A stretch of DNA of 64,000 nucleotides from the NCBI RefSeq assembly GCF_010389155.1, contig NC_057767.1, positions 23,509,723 through 23,573,722 of the forward strand, in the 5' to 3' direction. The translations under genes were made by a program, and so were the position numbers. Source of the stretch: Erigeron canadensis. Lineage: Eukaryota; Streptophyta; Magnoliopsida; Asterales; Asteraceae. Positions 1 through 11,828 of the stretch are shown here, piece after piece. How positions within the stretch are numbered: the stretch's first letter is position 1; every line of letters starts with the position of its first letter. The notes below the pieces were generated by a model. That model was not told the origin of the DNA, made no database searches, and worked only from the letters and a program-made list of their open reading frames with translations.

Positions 1-36
1 CAATTTAAGTGTCTAACAGCCTCATATTCTTTTCCC

Positions 37-71
<35 letters not shown>

Positions 72-240
72 AGGCTGTCCGGCACCTAAGATTAGGTGTG
101 GAACCCCTCACATACTAATTCTTTAATATTTGTTGAATTTTAATTAAGTCAAATGGCCGCCATTATTTTTATGGATTAAAAAAATAATATGTGATTGTTC
201 CACACCTAAACTTAGGTACCTAACAAACTTATATTTCCAT
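1..240. repeat. Two related small palindromic MITE-like pieces in (AT)n
   Basis: Positions 68-232 form an imperfect inverted repeat: 'ggcacctaagattaggtg' at the left pairs with 'cacctaaacttaggtacc' at the right. The element lies between (AT)n runs at about 42-69 and 249-283. Positions 1-41 look like the right end of a second copy, since 'gtgtctaacagcctcatatt' parallels 'gtacctaacaaacttatatt'. The superfamily is not identified. Confidence 0.5.
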
Positions 241-243
241 ACC

Positions 244-282
<39 letters not shown>

Positions 283-287
<5 letters not shown>

Positions 288-772
288 AAAGTTATTTTGA
301 GAACTTTTTTTTTTGCGAGAACCTTTGAGAACTTTTCAAATAAAGCCCACCCGATGATTATTCTTTACATGAAAACTGTTTTTTGATTATTTTCTGAATA
401 ACTTATGTGTAATTTTGAAGTTTATAATTGTGTAGAGACATGGATTATCATCCGTTATACAATTATGTGCAGATTTGGATTGTTGATCACATGTGCACGA
501 ATATTGCTATGATTACATGTGATCGACTTGCATACATGTGATCATAGCAATATTCGTGCACATGTGATCAAGAATTCAAATCTCCACATAATTGTATAAC
601 AGATGATAATCCATGCTTCCACACAATTATAAACTTCAAAATTACTTAGAAGTTATTTAGAAAACAGTCAAAAAACAATTTTCATGTAAAAAACAATCAT
701 CGGTTGGGCTTGATTTAAAAAGTTCTCAAAGGTTCACGCAAAAAAAAAAGGTTCTCCAAATAACTTTACCCT
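283..772. mobile_element. Foldback MITE, about 490 bp
   Basis: The two halves are near-complete reverse complements meeting near 531. Ends read 'gtgaaaagttattttgagaa' on the left and, reverse-complemented, 'agggtaaagttatttggaga' on the right. Both flanks are (TA)n, which fits TA-rich target preference. It has no coding capacity. Confidence 0.75.
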
Positions 773-839
773 ATATATATATATAAGATTGAATTATGAA
801 AAAAGTAAATGGTTAAATCAAATGACAAAATACATATTA

Positions 840-1881
840 TTATTTTTTGAGTAAGTTACACTTTCCGTCCTTAAAGTTGGCACGTTTTGCATTTTTCATC
901 TCTTAAGTGAAAAAATTACAATTTTGACCTTAAACTTGGCAGAATTTTGCAATTGACGTCCCTTGGCCATACGACATTATGTTTCAGCCGTTAAGTACCA
1001 CACGTGCAAAACACGTGAGGGACTAAAAGTGTAAAAGGTGTCTAATTCAGGGATGAAAACTGAAATTTACATTATATATTGTCATCATCTTCATCTTCTC
1101 CAATTGAGTGGCCGGAAAATTCGTCAAAAAACTTAAAATGCCGATATCTCACTCCTTTCTTCGAATTAGACCACAAAACCACTACCAAACTTCTTAAAAT
1201 TAATTTTCATACGAATCCTAACTAAAAGATTTCAGATTAACACTTGATGGAAAACTCAAAATACCGTGGTAACATGATCTAGGCTTGAAAATTAATTTAC
1301 TCTTATTTTTTTTTTCTTTCTTGTTTTTGAACAACAAATACATATATAGTATTAGATAATATTAACTAGTTTTATTAAATATGTGATATACTGAGACGCC
1401 TGGTATCCCGATCATGATTTTGGTAACCCGACTAGATTATTAATGACAGGGGGGCCGATTTTACTCTACCATATATACCATTACAGATATAGAGGCCCAC
1501 ACTATTTTGGTTGGGATACCAAAAAGTGTGGTTAAGATACACCACCCGTATACTGATATGAAAGTCTTATTAATTTAGCTAACAATTGAATATTCAAATC
1601 ACCAACAACTTCTAACATGATTGGTCTTAGTAGTTAGTACATTACACTTATACACCAAACATTGTACTCCTAAAAAAAAAATCAAGTGATCGACAGCTAA
1701 ATAGTACATATCATTTTAAAGTCTGAGACTCTGAGTATGTATCCAACTATCCATAATTAAATAAATAATCATACCATATCTAATATGTAGAAAAAGACTC
1801 GTCTCATCACATGAATGATTTCATTACAATATTATATGATGTTACATAGACCTAACCGTGTACTAGCTAGTTTTTCATATT
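840..1881. other. Intergenic, downstream of gene A; decayed repeat
   Basis: About 840-1075 contains phrases common in dispersed plant repeats ('gagggactaaaagtgtaaa'). No coding region is supported. Around 1790-1880 lies the probable 3' UTR of gene A: 'gactcgtctcatcac' recurs, with one change just before it, downstream of gene B at about 7945, so it was copied with the gene. Confidence 0.5.
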
Positions 1882-4800
1882 TTATTTTCTCTTTGCTTTT
1901 TCTTTTTCCTTGGCTTCTTTATCGACTTTCATAGCTTCCTCCATGACAGGTTCCATCATATCCTCTATCTTGTCTTGCATTTCTTGAACCTGAAATTCAA
2001 TAAACTAGTTACTATCGTAATTTTACAAGTTTAAGTTTATATACAGAGGGTAAATTGCATTACGAGCTGAGAGTCATTTTTTACTTTTTTGAACAAAAGT
2101 TACGTTACACACAATTATTCACACTTATATATGGTAATTAAGATATTAATAGTCATTCATATACAATCCTCTTCTGTTAAGGACGGTACCATACCTTAGT
2201 CTATCTCTAGTCTCTAGCTTTACTTAATTAATTAAACATTCTTACACAGTGCAACAAATTTGTCGTTTGTACGTAATTTTTTCTACACACATTAAAAATG
2301 CGTAAAATTTTGTTAAGTTGTTTCCACTTAAAAATGTGTACAAATAGTCAACATTAAAAAGTACGAAAAAAGTTAAAGTTTCACAATCAAAAGTGTGAAG
2401 AAAAATGTTTCCACACTAATAAGTGTGTACAAATTTTAAACTTTATTCACTTTTAAGTATGGAGATCATTTCGCAAGTGATCTCTACGCACTTGCGTATT
2501 GTGTAGAGATCACCCGCGAAATGATCTCCACACTTAAAAGTGCATAAAGTATAAAATTTGTACACACTTATTAGTGTGAACATTTTATCTTCACACTTTT
2601 AAGTGCATGTGGAACTTGTATTTTTTTCGCACTTTTTAATGTAGATTATTTATACACATTTTTAAGTGCGAACGATTGATTAAAACTTTACGCACTTTTT
2701 GAAATCGTGTAGAATAGAATGTTTAGAAATGATTAATTTGAGGAGAGAATAGCATATTTCAGCTTATAACTTAGAATTGATGATCATTGTATTTTTATTT
2801 TTTTTTATTTATAAAATTAAATATACCTGATCTCTTAATTTTAGGCATTGGCCCATTACCTAGTAAGCTAATATATTATGATTAAAATTGAATACCCGAT
2901 CTCTTATCGAATCAGGCCGAACATTATTTTAGACCCAACAAGTTGATAACTGCATTAAAATTCCACTATCGTCATTATTGAAAAACTGGTTGGATATATA
3001 AAAAACATTCGATCATTATGGGGTTAGGTCTGAAATATAATTTAAATAGAAGTATCAGATTATTTTATTCTATATTTTTTGTACACTATAGAGCGACGAC
3101 AGCTTGCAAATATTGTATATCTTTTTCAAAATAATCATATTCGAGTATTTTAATTATTTGAAGAAAGCTGATTTTCAAGCATAGATCATGTGTTCTGTAG
3201 TTGATTTTTTCAAGCAACCTTACGTTTATATCCTTTGAAAACCACTACATGTACAATCACATATCTATATCTAGGGATGAGAAAAAAAAACCGTAACCCA
3301 TGACCCGATTCGGAACCGGACCGAACCGACCCGCCCGTAGGGCTAACGGGCCGGGTCACAGGTTAAGCTTTTGTGACATTTTCGGGTCACGGGCCGGGTC
3401 GGGTCAAGTCAAAAACCGAAAAAAAGTGAAGGAAACCCGTGACCCGCCCGAAACCGACCCGAACCGTACCTTCACGGGCCGGGTCACGGTTCCTATTTTT
3501 ATGCACTCGCGGGTCGCGGGTCGAGCCAGTTTTTCACGGGTCGGGCCGGGTCGGGTCATTTTCACATCCCTATCTATATCTATATAAACTCAAACTACTT
3601 TTTACTTTACTATAAATAATGATATGACATTATTAATAAAATAATGATGACATTATAAATAAAATGAAGTTTCAGTACGTGTGGTAAGTTATATAATGAA
3701 AACGCATCTTTTGTATTTATTCTAGACGAATACGATAGGCGATTAGGCGTAAGTAAATTTAGCGTGTTAAATAGCTTACATTACACGAATAAAATGAATT
3801 TTTAATGTGATAGATTACGCATGGTATTAGCTTAAAAATAGCAAGTTATATAATTGGCTAACACAATAATCTCCAATTAAGCTCAAATCATTCATTATAT
3901 GAAAATAGAGGAATAGTTATTTGAAAACTTTAAAAGGAAAAAAAAAAAAATGCGAGAACAATTCTGGACCACTCATTTTCTTATATTTTCTCTCTTTTCC
4001 ATTAAATAAGAAAATTCAACAAAATCATTTAAAATGTTTTATCTCACAAACCATAAATCGTTAGATGAAACAAAAAGCATGGGTAGTCTTAAAATATCAT
4101 CCTTTTTCATTAGAGATCCATTTCGATATACTTTTGACGACTTTTAATTTTCGTTTTTTTTCTTCTTGTACTTGTGTACCTACACATGTGTAGGATCATT
4201 GTTTTCACATGTAAGTTAGTAAATGAACATATGTACACAACAATGAAGATCAAGAGCGGAGCCCGTCAATCCATGGCAAAGCCATGGTGGCCAAGGACGG
4301 AGTCCGTCAGTCCATGAAGGAGCCATAGCGGCTAAGGGCGGACCCCGTTAGGTAGATCACCCCTCACCGGTCACCCCCTATGACCTATCACCCTCTATGA
4401 CCTATTACTCTATGACTTATCACCCTCTATGACCTATCACCCCCACTAGCTTTGATTTATTAATATCATTAAGGGCATATCCCGTTCTGAATCATAATTT
4501 TTGTTCAACCTACACATGTGTAAGTTCAACCTACACATGTGTAAGTTATGTGTAAGTACCAAAAAGAAAATGAAAATTAAAAAGTCGTCAAAAGTATATC
4601 GAATTAGATCTCTAATAAAAGAGGACGAAATTTTAAGATTACTCATGCTTTTTGTTTCGTCTAACGATTTACGGTTTGTGAGATAAAACATTTTGAATAA
4701 TTTTGGTGAATTTTATTTTTTAATCGAAAAGAAAGAGTGAAAAAATATATGGTTCATAATGGTTCTTTGAGTTTTTTTTAGAGTTAAATAACTCAACCCC

Positions 4801-5648
4801 TATAGAGATATACACAAAATTAAAGTATATATATAATAATAGCTATAGCTAGATATAAAGCAAATTTAATTAGAGTATTAACTAACCTGGTCAATGAAAT
4901 CACCGGCGGTATGTGCATCTTTTTCAACTCTTTCAGCGACATTTTCAATGTAATCAAGTGTCTTTCTTATTTGGCTACCTTCTGGCAAATCGTCTTCTAT
5001 TTCTTCTATCACCTTGTCTACTTTGTCCGCCACGGCTTCCACCACGTCGGTTATATGCTCCGCCGTGTCAACTATATGGTCAACTTTCTCTACATACATA
5101 AAAAAATATTTGTAAATTAATAACCATATATAGAATATGTATATGTTAGTTTCTTTATGATCCGTATACATTTCAAAGAAGTTGAGTAAGTAATATATAT
5201 ACTTACGCATGAGCAATTTTATTGGACCTCCTTTAGTTGTAACTAAAGGTACAATAAATGTCATCAAAATTCCAATAACCCAATTTTTCCTACAAAAGAA
5301 GTTATGTAACTTAACTTAATTAGTAAATAAACAAAAGCAAATTCAAAGACTAATTAATGAAACCTATTTAACAAATAATGAGTTACAAGTGATTAATTAC
5401 CAAGAACCAGAAGAGGAACCGGGTGGTGGTGGTGGAGGTGGTGTTGAGGCCGGTTCAACATTCGCATAAACGATAACCGAGTTTCGTCTTGTAATAGGAG
5501 CTATGGTTCGTTTGCTAGATGGAAAGCTAGAAATGGGATTGAATGGAAGATTAACATGTGATCTACAATGAGTAATTAGGGTACTTTCATGCAAATTTAT
5601 TTTAGGTATTGTGTTTTGAGAAGCTAGACATTTTGTGATCATAGACAT
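1882..5648 (-). CDS. Gene A: putative organelle-targeted, membrane-anchored helical protein (213 aa)
   Basis: Four exons on the minus strand: 5648-5401, 5289-5207, 5089-4887, 1989-1882, with intron phases 2, 1, 0 and GT..AG borders. Residues 1-62 are Ser/Thr/basic-rich and end in RRNSVIVYA, like a transit peptide. Residues 64-83 are Pro/Ser-rich. Residues 84-100 hold KNWVIGILMTFIVPLV, one short hydrophobic segment. Residues 111-178 are an amphipathic helix rich in V-D-K-V/E-E heptads with the DLPEGSQIRK motif. Exon 4 ends in a Lys-rich tail (KEKAKRK). The start Met was chosen by alignment with gene B (MSMxTK). The last intron is 2.9 kb and full of transposons. The family is present as five copies in this window. 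Function is unknown; a plastid membrane site is inferred only from the N-terminus. Confidence 0.87.
2278..2715. mobile_element. Foldback MITE in gene A intron 3
   Basis: A long inverted repeat centred near 2493. The central stem 'ggagatcatttcgc' returns as 'gcgaaatgatctcc', and arms of about 215 bp carry many matching 'cacttttaag(t)' blocks. It has no coding capacity. It could form a large hairpin in the unspliced transcript. Confidence 0.72.
3273..3571. mobile_element. hAT-like MITE (299 bp) in gene A intron 3
   Basis: Terminal inverted repeats are AGGGATGAGAAAA and TTTTCACATCCCT. Both flanks carry the same 10 bp, atctatatct (3263-3272 and 3572-3581), consistent with an 8-bp hAT duplication inside a simple repeat. 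The interior is unusually GC-rich, with repeated (ga/c)ccggg, acccg and cgggtc blocks. The 95-codon open frame here is a product of that composition. Confidence 0.72.
3905..4790. mobile_element. Large foldback element with minisatellite loop, gene A intron 3
   Basis: Arms of about 300 bp (3905-4215 and 4500-4790) are reverse complements; for example 'aaaatgttttatctcacaaa' on the left is mirrored at about 4675-4695. The loop has repeated 'cggagtccgtca' and 'ccatgg' motifs, and at 4365-4445 tandem units of 'ctatgacctatcaccc'. A fragment of the same family occurs at about 27820-28110. Confidence 0.72.
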
Positions 5649-7474
5649 TGTTATAGATCTTAGAGAATTTGGAAGTATATGTTTTTGTAGATTATGAAGG
5701 TATATAGTAGTATATGGCAAATTGGCAATGGGCGATGGCCAAATGGAATATATATACGTCCCAGGACTTTTACTTCGATAGTCATCAGAAAGTGGGATAT
5801 AGCCTCTGGATATGCATACAACATGGATTCGAGTCTTGCAAATAGGGTTTTCTCAATTATTTGAGTTTCCTCCTAATAGGTATTTAGGCATGATCGCGTG
5901 ACTGCCATTGATTGTAAAAGGCGGTGTCGTGAGTGATCCTAATCGGTTTTCTCAATTATTTAAGTTTCCTCCCAATAGGTATTTAGGCATGATCGCGTGG
6001 CTGCCATTGATTGCAAAAGACAGTGTCGTGAGCGATCTTAATACGATTAAAAAAAAATGGAATATATACACACATATAGAGACAATGGGGGTACTTGTTT
6101 ATTTTATTACTGTATGTTGTACGAAAATAATAAAAAGAACAGTATTATAATGATTAAAAAAGTAGTTTAAGGTGGCATGTTGGCACATGCTTTCGTGGAA
6201 TTTTCAAGAAGGTTTTGACATAATTATCCTTGTGGTAAGTAGTGGTTTGTGAGAGGAGCCAAGTGATCAATAGTTATGAACAAGGGGTTAAATTGTCCAA
6301 TTGATGATGTTAAAAAATCATATTGTCAAACACTACCTACTCGATCACTTTGTCGTGGTTTAAAAAGGAGAAATAGTCGCATATGTTTCTCGTTCCTCCA
6401 TAGATCAAAATTAAAAGATGATATTCTTATATTTTTTTAGGTATCGTTACCTTCTTAAATACATATTGCTCAAAAAAAAAAAAAAATTATAATAATTATA
6501 ATAATAAAAAATTAAGAAGTATATATAGCCGATCGAGAACCACACTTGCATTGTAAACCAAACGCAGCTATCGTGCTTACGTCAATATAAAGTTAATTAT
6601 TTATCTTGTACGTTTGTTATTTGTTCTTAATTAAAGTTATTTGAGTTAAAACTTTTAACGTAAGTTGGACCAACAATAAACCCATTTTAATCAACCAATT
6701 TGTTAGTTGTCCTCAGTTGAAGCATAACAAAATTTGTACTCACAAGTCACAACCACCATGACCCAAATTCGATATCATCAACGTACAACCTTTAATACAA
6801 ATCTCCAAAATTTCCAACTAACAATAACATCTCTCAAAACTAACCCTATCAAGTTTTGGTTACCATTTTGTATAAAGAGTTAGACATTCGTTCTATTATT
6901 TTTAGTTAATGTATCACGATGTATAAATTTTACAATTTAGTATTAATGTGGTACATTAACCGAATTAGTGATATAAATATCACCACCTTTTATATTTGTT
7001 AGAAAATTAAGCCATAAAAACCAACATCTTTATGAATTTTTGGTCAAAATTAAGAGTTTACTTTGAATTGGGCGATGATTACTTCTATTCTATATTTCTA
7101 TTCCATTTATATGTGATCTATTCTATTCCATTTATATGTGATCAATTTGATGTTACGAGTTGCCTCTTTCTTTAGAATGATATTCAAACAGATATATCTA
7201 AAAAAATTTAGAGAAATATGTAAGATGGTCTCTTTGACCAATTTTGACCAGCTTTAGGTCTCTTTTAATTAGGTTGTTTTTAAATCTTTTTTTCGGAACT
7301 CTTTCTAAATGTCACGTCAGTTTCTTCCAATTTAAGAACTACCTCTAGCATTAAGACATTTTATTCACCTCTTCCTAAACCTTTTTTTGGTTTTTTTTCC
7401 TAATCTGCAATGGTTACAAGACAATTGGCCCCACACGTAGTACGTCGTTCTTGTTCTTAATAATTAGGAAGAAT
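5649..7474. other. Intergenic between genes A and B; A promoter side
   Basis: This is upstream of gene A and beyond the downstream side of gene B. It contains a 99-bp direct repeat (listed separately) and AT-rich sequence with no supported gene. Short open frames, such as the one at 5908-6150, fall within the repeat and look incidental. Confidence 0.5.
5846..6045 (+). repeat. 99-bp tandem direct repeat, two units
   Basis: 'gttttctcaattattt' starts at 5847 and again at 5946. Both units continue through 'aggtatttaggcatgatcgc' and 'tgccattgattg' to 'gtgtcgtgag'. The units differ by a few substitutions. They lie about 200-400 bp upstream of the gene A start codon. Confidence 0.85.
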
Positions 7475-7621
7475 ATGGTTTTCGACGAGGAGGAAGAGAT
7501 TGCTAACATTAAGGTCCTTGAGAAAGAGCTCAAGGAACAGCTTACTACAAGAGGCCTTATACTCTCAAAAATTTATAGCCTTAGCCCTTCACATTTCAGC
7601 TTATTTACTCTATCATCGTAA
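7475..7621 (+). CDS. Possible orphan exon, acidic 48-codon frame
   Basis: An ATG opens a short frame beginning MVFDEEEEIANIKVLEKELK, hydrophilic and helical in character, ending at TAA. A GTAAGT donor-like sequence overlaps the stop, so this may be the first exon of a decayed or captured gene. No downstream partner exon was found. Not recognised. Confidence 0.2.
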   Translation: MVFDEEEEIANIKVLEKELKEQLTTRGLILSKIYSLSPSHFSLFTLSS

Positions 7622-7995
7622 GTTTATTAAATTTGATACCCACATATTTATATTTAACTATTCTTACGCACTCTGGTTTAACACGACACAAATAATAATA
7701 TAAATATAATCAAATATTCTATAACATTTTATATAATTGACATAAATAAATTTTTATAATTATAATTATAATATAATACTTTATTTATATTTTCAAGGTG
7801 TTATATCATTTTTTTTAAAATTTGATCATATACACCAACTGATTTTGAGATGAACGATATTAATTAAAGACTTTATAATTTTCATCCCAACGCTGTACTT
7901 AGGCCGTTAGGCGTACGTTTATACATAAGAGGTAGAAAAAGGCTCGTCTCATCACCGTATTTTACAAATTTATCATCTTTTTCTTTTTTACAAAT

Positions 7996-10566
7996 TTATT
8001 TCCTCTTTGACTTTTCTTTTTCGGTGGCTTCTTTAGTAACTTCAGCTTCTTCTAAGATAGATTCCAACATATACTCTATCTTGTCTTGCATTTCTTGAAC
8101 CTGAAATCCGACAAATAACAATATCATAAGTTTGGAAGTCTCGAACGAAATTAATAACTATTTCACATCCAAATTTAATTATAACTATTTCACATGTATG
8201 AATGGACAATAAACACGTAGGATTCATTATATAATTTAAAGTTTCTTGTAGTTTTTGATAGAAAATAAATAAATTCTACAAAGCTTGTTAACCTTGTGGT
8301 TTTTGGCATCCCCCGTAAATTATACTCCGTAGTAACTATCATTCAAAATATTATGTTGTACGGATTCGGGCCATCGAATTGTTTTGTTTAAATAAGTTAT
8401 CTAAATGCAGAAAACACACGGCATCAAAAGAGTTGCAGGATTACCAATTTACTATCAAATCCTTCAATTAAAATTTAGGCTTTTAGTGGATTAATAATAT
8501 TTGGGCTTTTTATGGATTAAAAAGCCCAAAAGTTAAATACAATTATGTTATTGATAGAAGCCTGAACTTTTTCGCAGGAGACATTTACTTACGTTACATT
8601 GATCGAGGATTCGAGGGTGCCAAATTACTTAAATTGTTAAAGATAACTTAAATAATATGACTCATATTATATGAGTACATAATAACAACGAGAACCAACC
8701 TTGTCAATATAATCTCCGGCCGTATGAGCATCTTTTTCAATTCTTTCAGCCACATTTTCAATGTAATCAAGTGTCTTTCTTATTTGGCTGCCTTCTGGCA
8801 GATTACCTTCTGTTTCTTCAATCACTTTGTCGACTTTATCCGCGACCGCTTCCACTATGTCCGTTATATGCTCCGCCGTGTCCATAATGTTATCAACTTT
8901 CTCTGTATAGTGTATACATATATATTTCAAAGTTGTCCGATATTTATTTTAGAACTTATTTGCATATATATATGTAACAACCGATTTAGTGTAAGTTTAA
9001 TCTAAAACTAAATGGGCATAACTAATACGGATTATATCTTACTTAAAAAAAAATTATATGTAGTTTTGACTGTCATGACATTGATTAACTTAATTCATGG
9101 ACAGATCGGACATCATAAGACTACTGGAACAGAAAAAGAGAAAGGATTTACGGGCAGTGAAGACAGTTATTGGATTAGATATCCAAATGAAAAATAACAA
9201 AAAACTATACAATATTATGAAACAGGCCAGTTTCTAATTTGCTTGACACGATCTATACTCACTACATGGGTTTTTGGGACGACAAATGTCACACTTAATA
9301 AAATTGTGTTATACACTAATAAAAATTGTGTTATACACTTAATAAAATTATATTTCACAAGTAATAGTTTTTTATACTTAAATATAATTTTTAAAGCGAA
9401 GAGAAAATATATTATGATTATATAATTGTTTTGGCGACGACTATGTCGTCCCTAAAAGTATGGCGGGAAATCTTATTTAGGCGGGAATACGAAAAATTAA
9501 AAACATTAAAGAAAATATTTAGGGACGACTTTTTTTGAATTTTTTTAATCAAATCTTGATTTTTTTTTGTTTCAACAAAAAGTTAATTCAAAAAGAAATT
9601 CGGAAAATATTTAGGGACAAGATTCGTGTCGTCCCCAAAAACCTCATCGCAAAAAACCAACTTTCTTGTAGTGACGTTGATTATTCTTCATATTACGAGT
9701 AGTCAGGGTGGGCTATAAGGCAAGGCCGGAAGGGCTTATGCCTTGGGCCCAAGTTCTGAAGGGGCCCATAATTTTGGTATTTGTGGTTATAAATTTGATG
9801 CTATTCCAAACCAAAAAATAAAATAGCCATAATCCATAAGAGTTGACATGTAATTGAAAAATCAACAAAAGTTACGGTAAAAAATTTCTTATTTTGGGGG
9901 GCGTTATTTCTTTTTGCCTCGGGCCTAATTAATTTTAGCATTTTCGGAGAAAGCCTGCGAGTAGTAACAAACATGCGTGTTTGTGTGAGGGGCTACCGGG
10001 GATGAAGCAAATCTTCCAAAATACATGAATAGCTTTGCACTTGAAATCAAGAATCATATCATATCATATATATATACTTAATTAAGAACTAGCTTGAATA
10101 TGTACTTACGCATCATCAATTTTATTGGACCTCCTTTAGTCGAAACCGAGGGTACAACAAATGTCATCAAAATTCCAATAACCCAATTTTTCCTACAAAG
10201 TAAGTCAAATACCAAAAAATTAGTTAAGCAAAATATTTATATGGGAGAGCCATAAATACATGTAACGGGAAATTTAATTAAGTTGCAGGATTATATATAT
10301 TACCAAGCACTAGAAGGAACACGAGCCGGTGGTGAAGATGGTGTATCAACTGGAGGATCAACATTATCATTGGCGTAAACGATCATCGAATTCCATCTTG
10401 TGGTGATAGTGGATGTGTTAGGAGCCGCGGTGTGTTTAGTGTTAGGAATATAAGAAATGGAATTGAATGGGAGATTAACATGGGCTTTATGAGTAATTAG
10501 GCATTCATGTACATTTACTTTAGCAATTAAATATTGAGAAGACAAATATTTTGTGGTCATCGACAT
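7996..10566 (-). CDS. Gene B: close paralogue of gene A (217 aa)
   Basis: Exons 10566-10304, 10192-10110, 8902-8700 and 8100-7996 give intron phases 2, 1, 0. The N-terminal 75 or so residues end in WNSMIVYAN, a likely transit peptide boundary. A Pro/Ser linker and the KNWVIGILMTFVVPSVSTK hydrophobic segment follow, then the helical exon with NLPEGSQIRK, and a C-terminus ending KEKSKRK. The helical exon differs from gene A at about nine of 67 positions, and exon borders and the 3' flank are shared, so A and B are recent tandem duplicates. Intron 2 holds a CACTA-like element. No disabling mutation is seen. The biochemical role is unknown. Confidence 0.86.
9012..9258 (+). other. Unassigned open stretch in gene B intron 2
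   Basis: A 61-codon plus-strand frame (9012-9197) lies antisense inside the intron. It contains no recognisable motif and directly abuts a CACTA-like end. It is probably transposon filler. Confidence 0.25.
9259..9674. mobile_element. Small CACTA-like non-autonomous element in gene B intron 2
   Basis: The right end reads, reverse-complemented, CACTACAAGAAAGTTGG, a canonical plant CACTA terminus. The left end begins CACTACATGGGTTTTTGG at about 9259. Internal 'gacgac(t/a)..gtcgtcc' subterminal repeats ('tagggacgac', 'gtcgtcccca') occur near both ends. A 3-bp target duplication is not clear (act versus acg). Confidence 0.6.
9700..9960. repeat. Decayed repeat fragment in gene B intron 2
   Basis: 'gggcttatgccttgggccc' and 'gcctcgggcctaatt' are phrases of a dispersed plant repeat. 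Related wording ('ggcccatttat', 'aaaggcccaat') is seen in gene C intron 2 near 24280. The superfamily is not determined. Confidence 0.35.
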
Positions 10567-10894
10567 GGTAGCATAATAAGTACCTCAGAGTATTATTACG
10601 AGAATAGTTTATGTCTGTATGATGCATGCTGTATGTATACACACGTATATATATACTAGAGACAATAATATAATGAAAGTATTTTGAAGGTTGGAAAACT
10701 AGCTTCATGAGTATCACGTGTTTTTGACTTGTTATGGAGGGTTTCATATTGAGATGGGATTTTTACATCTTTATCCTTGTAGTAAGTGGAAGTTTGTAAG
10801 AGGAAAGGAGATGATCCATTGTACTCTAACAACGGATAAATGTCTAACATCTCCACGTGGATGCGTTTATGCCTGTTTGACTCCTGACACAATG
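10567..10894. other. Upstream region of gene B
   Basis: AT-rich with TATA-like 'tatatatacta' near 10648-10660. It has no supported gene. Several short frames overlap on both strands and none shows a motif. Confidence 0.4.
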
Positions 10895-11060
10895 CCATAA
10901 AAGGTTTGCTCCCCATGTGTTAGATAGATATAGCATTGCTAAGACCCCCTCACCATATTTACACGTGGCAGGATTCGAACTAGAGACCCTACAGAGGATA
11001 CCATAAAATTCCACATTGTGGAACACCCCCTGACAACTAGGCTAACACCCCAATTGCAAC
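10895..11060 (-). mobile_element. tRNA-derived SINE-like element
   Basis: On the minus strand an A-box-like TAGCCTAGTTG (11043-11033) precedes a B-box GTTCGAATCC (10980-10971). The spacing is wider than in a tRNA, as in many SINEs. 'ccacgtg' follows the B box. Ends and target duplication were not established. Confidence 0.5.
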
Positions 11061-11319
11061 GGTATTATCTTTTCGTATACTCAACTCCATCTCTAATAAC
11101 ACTTTATCATTCCAAATATATTAAAACTATTTATTGATCGATGACTGATAAATGTAACCAACTATCTATTACCTACTCATTTTGTTATATATGGTCAAAT
11201 GAAGAAAACAATTTGTGTTTACACTTCTCAATAAATCAGAAGGAGAAGATCGAATTGAGTGCTTGGAAAGATGTTTATAAACCTTTCATGTTTAGTTAAA
11301 TAAGAGAGAAACCCACATA

Positions 11320-11600
11320 AAACATCGACGGTGCGGTCGTGACGGCGTCAATTAGTTGTGGGGTGGCAACAACAATTGGTGGTAGAAGTGGCGGCGATGA
11401 CTGGTGGTGGCGACTTGCGATGACGGCTACGACTAGTGGGACAGTGATGGAGACGAATAATGTAGGTTATTGATTCAAAAGGGATAACGTAATTATGTAA
11501 TAAGTTTATGAATAAATTTTATAAATTATTTTTCTAAGGGTACATTTGAGATACTATATGAGGAGATAAGTGGAGTAGTAGCACTAAATCAAGAGTAGGT
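11320..11600. repeat. GGN-rich degenerate island in AT-rich repeat
   Basis: A GC-rich core ('ggtggtggcgacttgcgatg', 'gtggcggcgatgactgg') with AT-rich flanks. Comparable cores recur near 35890, 45490, 55545, 62260 and, more weakly, 16000 and 63240. It resembles the middle of a dispersed MITE family, not a gene. Confidence 0.5.
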
Positions 11601-11754
11601 GTTTTAATATTTTGCGTTGTTTGCCGTTAACATGAGCTAGGGTGACGTGGTTTGCTTTATAAAATATCATTATGGATAATTCAAAACAAATATTGTTATT
11701 TTATTTCCAATTACGTTTTTATATTTTATGATATGTATATTTTATTTACTAGTA

Positions 11755-11828
11755 CTAGTATCCGTATGATGTACGGATTGATAATATGATTGATTTTTTT
11801 AGTAAGTAAAATAAAATTTGAACATATT
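11755..11828 (-). mobile_element. Helitron-type 3' terminus (fragment)
   Basis: On the minus strand, ATCCGTACATCATACGGAT forms a 7-bp stem hairpin followed by ACTAGT, the hairpin-plus-CTAG/T signature of plant Helitron ends. The element is interrupted by the LTR that begins at 11829, and its 5' end was not found. Confidence 0.5.

Noticed and set aside
3300..3587. 95-codon plus-strand frame, Arg/Gly/Pro-rich
   Set aside because: Lies inside the hAT-like MITE and reflects its repeated cgggtc/acccg composition; no start context or domain.
4365..4445. Possible CRISPR-like array ('ctatgacctatcaccc' units)
   Set aside because: Units abut without spacers and sit in the loop of a plant foldback element; a plain minisatellite.
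4446..4691. Opposing short frames at the right arm of a foldback
   Set aside because: Frames exist on both strands because the sequence is half of a palindrome; non-coding.
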